This document shows, one piece after another, positions 60,554-64,000 of a DNA stretch of 64,000 bases; position 1 is the stretch's first letter; every line of letters begins with the position of its first letter. Both the position numbers and the translations under genes were made by a program. This stretch comes from JBMDXB01 sp048594975 (GTDB lineage Bacteria; Acidobacteriota; Vicinamibacteria; Vicinamibacterales; 2-12-FULL-66-21), in the NCBI GenBank assembly GCA_048594975.1, contig JBMDXQ010000009.1, positions 22,188-86,187 on the forward strand, written 5' to 3'. The notes under the pieces are model-generated. The model searched no databases. It worked only from the letters and a program-made list of their open reading frames with translations, and was not told the DNA's origin.

Positions 60554-61303
60554 ATGACGCGCCCGCTGTCCGCCGTCCTGCTCGTCCCGGTGCTGCTGGT
60601 GCTGTCCTGCAGCCAGCCGACCGCCCAGTCGCAGGCGGACCTCGAGGCGCTGAAGAAGCAGATCGAGCAGCAGCAGAAGGACATCGACGAGATCAAGCGG
60701 TTCCTCAAGGCCGCGACCGGCGGCCGCTTCGGTGCGCCGTCGGTGGAGAACTCGCCGGTTGACATCTCGGGTGCGCCGGCCAGGGGCGCGAGCTCCGCGC
60801 CGGTCACGCTCGTCGAGATCTCCGATTACCACTGCCCGTTCTGCCGCCGGCACGTGCAGCAGACGCAGCCGCAGATCTACTCCGAGTACGTCGACACCGG
60901 CAAAGTGCGCCACGTGTTCATCCACTACCCGATCGACCAGCTGCATCCCGACGCCTACAAGTCGCACGAGGCGGCGAGCTGCGCCGCCGAGCAGGGGAAG
61001 TTCTGGGATCTGCACCTGAAGCTGTTCGAAACGCCGGCGCGCAGCGAGGAGCAGATCGTGTCGCTCGCCTCGGCGGCCGGCCTGGATGCGAGCGCGTTCA
61101 AGGCCTGCCTCGCCTCTGGCAAGTACCGCGAGGCGGTGCGGCAGAGCGTCCGGAAGATGCAGGAGCTCGGGGTGAGCGGAACGCCGATGTTCCTGGTGGG
61201 GAAGACCCCGGCGGGGAGCGAACCTTTCAAAGCGCTGAGCAGCATCTCCGGCGCCCAGCCCTTCCCGGCGTTCAAGCAGGCGATCGACGCCGCGCTCCAG
61301 TAG
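60554..61303 (+). CDS. DsbA-like thioredoxin-fold lipoprotein
   Basis: The 249-residue protein has a lipoprotein-like signal (SAVLLVPVLLVLSCSQPTAQ, Cys19) and a coiled-coil segment (LEALKKQIEQQQKDIDEIKR) before a DsbA/DsbG-type thioredoxin domain: VTLVEISDYHCPFCRRHVQQ with the redox CPFC near 95, FIHYPIDQLHPDAYKSHEAA and the cis-Pro loop GVSGTPMFLVGK. It probably acts as a periplasmic disulfide oxidase or isomerase tethered to the membrane. The coiled coil may support dimerisation as in DsbC/G. Start ATG 60554. No DsbB is nearby. Confidence 0.87.
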   Translation: MTRPLSAVLLVPVLLVLSCSQPTAQSQADLEALKKQIEQQQKDIDEIKRFLKAATGGRFGAPSVENSPVDISGAPARGASSAPVTLVEISDYHCPFCRRHVQQTQPQIYSEYVDTGKVRHVFIHYPIDQLHPDAYKSHEAASCAAEQGKFWDLHLKLFETPARSEEQIVSLASAAGLDASAFKACLASGKYREAVRQSVRKMQELGVSGTPMFLVGKTPAGSEPFKALSSISGAQPFPAFKQAIDAALQ

Positions 61304-61333
61304 CCCGCCCAGTGGCGCGACGCCAGTCGCGTT

Positions 61334-62455
61334 TCACGCCATGCGCAGCCGCCTCGACCCCGGCAGGAACGGCGAGGCGGTGATCTGCCCCTCGAAGGCG
61401 CGGCCCCATCGACCCGGAATCGACGTCCCGCAATCCGGGCAGGCGCCCTCCGGCGTCAGCCGGTAGCGCTGAATGAAGTACCCGAACCGCTCGATCACCA
61501 CGCTGCGGCAGGCGTGGCAGCGCGTGTGCTCCAGATCTCCGACGCGCCCGGGCAGGTTGCCCGCATAGACGTAGCGCAGGCCGTTGCCCTCACCAATCTC
61601 GGCGGCGCGTACCAGCATCTCGGGCGTGGTGTTCTCCGGATCGTTCATCCGGTAGTCCTTGTGGAACGCGGTCACGTGCCACGGGATGTCGGGCGACACC
61701 GAGGCCACGAACGCCGTCAGCCGCTGCAGTTCGTCCTCCGAATCGTTGAATCCGGGGATGAGCAGCGTCACGATCTCGACCCAGATGCCCATCTCGTGCA
61801 GCGCGCGGATCGTGTAGAGGATCGGCTCGATGCGTCCCCCCAGCTGCCGGTAGTGGCGGTCGTCGAAGCTTTTCAGGTCCACCTTGTAGAGATCGACCCA
61901 GGGACGGATGTAGTGCAGCACCCGCGGCGTGCCGTTGCCATTCGAGACGTAGCCGGTCATCAGGCCGGCGGACCGCGCGTGCTTGAAGATCTCCACCGCC
62001 CACTCGCTGGTGATCAGCGGCTCGTTGTAGGTGCTGACGACCACGCGGCCGCCGAGGCGGACCGCCTCGTCGACAAGCGCCTGCGGGTCCGCGTCGAGGG
62101 GAGGGGATACAGCCTGCGGATCGCGGAGCGCCTGGGAAGTAACCCAGTTCTGGCAGTAGGAGCAGTGCAGGTCGCAGCCGAGCATGCCGAAGCTGAAGGC
62201 GAGCGCGCCGGGGCGCGCGTGGAAGAACGGCTTCTTCTCGATTGGATCGCACTGCACCCCGCCGACGTAGCCCCAGGGCACGAGGAGGCGTCCGCCGCGA
62301 TTGAACCGCACTTTGCAGACGCCCACCGCGCCCTCCGGGATGGGGCACTCGTGCCCGCACGCGTAGCAGCGGATGCGATCCCTGGAGATCTGCTCGATGA
62401 GTTCGGGTGCGGCCTCGGCCGTTCGCGCCTCGAGTACTTCGGCGAGGGTGGCCAT
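61334..62455 (-). CDS. amrS: AmmeMemoRadiSam system radical SAM protein
   Basis: The 373-residue radical SAM enzyme has the cluster motif GMLGCDLHCSYCQNW (Cys-x3-Cys-x2-Cys near 92-99), an N-terminal Cys-rich segment (IRCYACGHECPIPEGAVGVC) and a C-terminal zinc-ribbon-like pair (TRCHACRSVVIERFG, GACPDCGTSIPGRWG). VVVSTYNEPLITSEWAVEIF, LYKVDLKSFDDRHYRQLGG and FHKDYRMNDPENTTPEMLVR are characteristic of AmrS, whose partners are AMMECR1 and Memo-like proteins. Neither is in the window. Its reaction has not been established to my knowledge. Start ATG 62455. Confidence 0.88.
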   Translation of the reverse strand: MATLAEVLEARTAEAAPELIEQISRDRIRCYACGHECPIPEGAVGVCKVRFNRGGRLLVPWGYVGGVQCDPIEKKPFFHARPGALAFSFGMLGCDLHCSYCQNWVTSQALRDPQAVSPPLDADPQALVDEAVRLGGRVVVSTYNEPLITSEWAVEIFKHARSAGLMTGYVSNGNGTPRVLHYIRPWVDLYKVDLKSFDDRHYRQLGGRIEPILYTIRALHEMGIWVEIVTLLIPGFNDSEDELQRLTAFVASVSPDIPWHVTAFHKDYRMNDPENTTPEMLVRAAEIGEGNGLRYVYAGNLPGRVGDLEHTRCHACRSVVIERFGYFIQRYRLTPEGACPDCGTSIPGRWGRAFEGQITASPFLPGSRRLRMA

Positions 62456-62652
62456 ATCCACATTGTACGCCGTACGCCGCTCGCGAGCAGTCGGGATGCC
62501 GGCAATCGCAGCAGGGATGCCGGGGGAAGGTCCGGTCGCGTCCGACAGGAGCAGGGGTGTCGACGCGGCAAAGCGCAGATCCTCTCGACGCCCTCCTCTC
62601 GGCACCTCTGCGATTGCTGCGGCATGGACGCTGCAACCCGTACAATGCCGTC

Positions 62653-63024
62653 ATGGGCAAGGTCGTTGCCGTCATCGGCGCCTCGAGCAAGCGACACAAG
62701 TTCGGCAACAAGGCCCTGCGCGCGTTCCAGAACCACGGCTTCACGGTGATCCCGATCAATCCGAACGAGTCGGAGGTCGAAGGCCAGAAGACGTATCCGA
62801 CGGTTCTGGCCTATCCCGGACGGATCGACATGGCGACGGTGTACGTGCCGCCCGCTGCCGGCGTGCGCGTAATGGACGACCTGAAGCAGAAGGGGATCGC
62901 GGAGGTCTGGCTCAACCCCGGCGCCGACGACCGGGCGGTCGTGCAGCGCGCCCGGCAGCTCGGGCTCAACATCGTCCAGGCCTGCTCCATCGTGGGCATC
63001 GGCGATACGCCTTCCAGGTACTGA
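62653..63024 (+). CDS. CoA-binding domain protein (YccU-like)
   Basis: The 123-residue protein is a single Rossmann CoA-binding domain: VVAVIGASSKRHKFGNKALR, AFQNHGFTVIPINPNESEVE, TVYVPPAAGVRVMDDLKQKG, EVWLNPGADDRAVVQRARQ and VQACSIVGIG. It matches the small YccU family, homologous to the CoA-binding N-domain of succinyl-CoA ligase. It presumably binds CoA or acyl-CoA; physiological role unknown. Divergent from amrS. Confidence 0.88.
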   Translation: MGKVVAVIGASSKRHKFGNKALRAFQNHGFTVIPINPNESEVEGQKTYPTVLAYPGRIDMATVYVPPAAGVRVMDDLKQKGIAEVWLNPGADDRAVVQRARQLGLNIVQACSIVGIGDTPSRY

Positions 63025-63412
63025 CGCGCGTCAACATCCAACTGTCAGGAACCAACTGCCGACCAGCAACAACTGCCACCAACTTCCAACGGGCAATCCC
63101 CAATCGTCAGGCAATCGCCGCTCTCGTGCGACACCCAACGGCATTTCCGCGTGATCAGAGCGAACGAGCTCGGAGGGGCACCAGGGCACCTTGGGCGGTT
63201 TCCGCCCGGGACAGGGCAGTTGACAAGCGCGCACCCGGCGTGCCTATACTCACCACAGCGAATAGCTGCCCAAGATTGTCCCTGAACGCGGGCGCCGGTC
63301 ATCGGCCACCACACCCGCTCCGCGACAGATCAACAAACGTCACGCGAACCGTCCACGCGAGCAGCAACCGACGTCATCGACGTCACGATCCACCGAGAAC
63401 GCCAGCAGTCCA
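63025..63412. other. rho upstream region: word repeats, promoter and C-rich leader
   Basis: No gene is seen. From 63040 to 63115 there are imperfect repeats of CAACTGCC/CCAACTTCC words. A promoter-like pair lies at 63220-63250. From about 63257 the transcript would have a 156-base leader that is C-rich and relatively G-poor near its end, with no ribosome site before the rho ATG, a composition suited to Rho binding. Confidence 0.55.
63220..63250 (+). promoter_or_regulatory. Putative promoter of rho
   Basis: TTGACA at 63220-63225 is a consensus -35. TATACT at 63245-63250 is a good -10, but the spacer is 19 bases, longer than optimal; CTATAC one base earlier gives 18. It is the only strong candidate in the gap ahead of rho. 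Confidence 0.5.
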
Positions 63413-64000
63413 ATGTCACCTACACACAAGCGCAACCCCTCACGTCAGCAGACGGAGTCCTACGCGACCGTCGAAACCCAGAACGGCGAACAGCCCGACG
63501 TCGCGGCCTCGCAGCAGCAGGCGCAGCCACAGCAACAGCAGCCGCAGCCGCCGCAGCAGCCGTCGCCGCCGCCGCAGCAGCAGCAGCCACAGCAGCAGCA
63601 GCGGCGCGCCGAGGAAGGGCGACGCGGGTCGGGCCTCAGCATCACCGAGCTGAAGGACAAGGGCATCCAGCAGCTGACGCAGATCGCCAAGGATCTCAAC
63701 GTCGCCGGCGCAACCGGCATGCGCAAGCAGGAGCTGATCTTCCAGATCCTGAAGGCGCAGACCGAGCAGAGCGGCTTCATCTTCTCCGAGGGCGTCCTCG
63801 AGGTCCTGCCGGACGGATTCGGTTTCCTGCGCGCGCCCGACTACAACTACCTGCCCGGTCCCGACGACATCTACGTATCGCCGTCGCAGATCAGGAAGTT
63901 CGATCTGCAGACCGGCGACACCGTCTCCGGCCAGATCAGACCACCCAAGGAAGGTGAGCGCTATTTCGCGCTGATCAAGGTCGAGGCGGTGAACTTCGAG
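63413..64000 (+). CDS. rho: Transcription termination factor Rho, N-terminal part (runs off window)
   Basis: The frame from ATG 63413 stays open to the last base (196 residues). Residues 73-115 are the Rho N-terminal helical domain (SITELKDKGIQQLTQIAKDL, MRKQELIFQILKAQTEQ). Residues 121-196 are the primary RNA-binding cold-shock-like domain (GVLEVLPDGFGFLRAPDYNY, DIYVSPSQIRKFDLQTGDTV). Rho is a hexameric helicase that ends untranslated transcripts. Before these domains lies a low-complexity segment, residues 34-63, with 19 Gln and 9 Pro in 30, encoded by CAG-rich DNA (63512-63602). The ATPase part lies outside the window. Confidence 0.95.
   Translation, partial: MSPTHKRNPSRQQTESYATVETQNGEQPDVAASQQQAQPQQQQPQPPQQPSPPPQQQQPQQQQRRAEEGRRGSGLSITELKDKGIQQLTQIAKDLNVAGATGMRKQELIFQILKAQTEQSGFIFSEGVLEVLPDGFGFLRAPDYNYLPGPDDIYVSPSQIRKFDLQTGDTVSGQIRPPKEGERYFALIKVEAVNFE

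Overview
The window is high-GC DNA, dense in genes and built from long runs of same-strand genes that overlap by 4 bases. Gene content fits the phylum Acidobacteriota, probably a Vicinamibacteria-like lineage: RNase J, many ECF sigma/anti-sigma pairs, a giant sigma-54 activator, an AroD-AroE fusion, a SpoIVB-type S55 peptidase and several dispersed palindromic repeats. The phylum call is inference from gene content; there is no rRNA here.

Layout. 1-2980: a TPR gene end, about 1 kb without a recognisable gene, an excisionase-like HTH gene and a frameshifted tyrosine integrase that abuts the 3' end of tRNA-Gly(CCC); this is the worn edge of an integrated element. 3044-5454 (-): sugar-nucleotide pair (nucleotidyltransferase, phosphohexomutase), divergent from pgsA. 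6233-13391 (-): one nine-gene run, def-fmt-rsmB-PASTA protein-rpe-ybgC-epimerase-bamD-secreted protein. 13557-18239: aroC and, divergently, an 1110-residue sigma-54 activator. 18606-26198: a TPR protein, an ECF sigma/anti-sigma pair, a secreted propeller protein and an S55 peptidase.

26358-36940 is the centrepiece: an aromatic amino acid supraoperon aroDE-trpE-trpG-trpD-trpC-trpF-trpB-trpA-aroQ-aroF-tyrA. In front of it lies what reads as a complete four-segment transcription attenuator. A short leader frame carries Tyr codons and three consecutive Trp codons. Segment 2 (26478-26488) is a perfect 11-base complement of segment 3 (26533-26543), and segment 3 can alternatively pair with segment 4 to form a terminator with a T-rich tail ending at the aroDE start codon.

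36998-53331: acetoacetyl-CoA synthetase, a JAMM protease, PepA, an amidase, FtsK, RNase J, RsmA, a zincin, endonuclease III, a second ECF module and LexA with a near-consensus promoter that implies a leaderless mRNA. 53433-64000: a third ECF module, recG-rsmD-coaD-aspartate aminotransferase, a DsbA-like lipoprotein, an AmrS-like radical SAM protein, a CoA-binding protein and the start of rho, whose N-terminus holds a glutamine/proline-rich segment.

A second theme is repeats. At least four dispersed palindromic or direct-repeat families occur between genes and also inside coding regions (rsmB, the C-terminus of nth, the recG start, possibly pepA). No CRISPR array, complete insertion sequence, prophage, defence system or secondary-metabolite cluster was seen.
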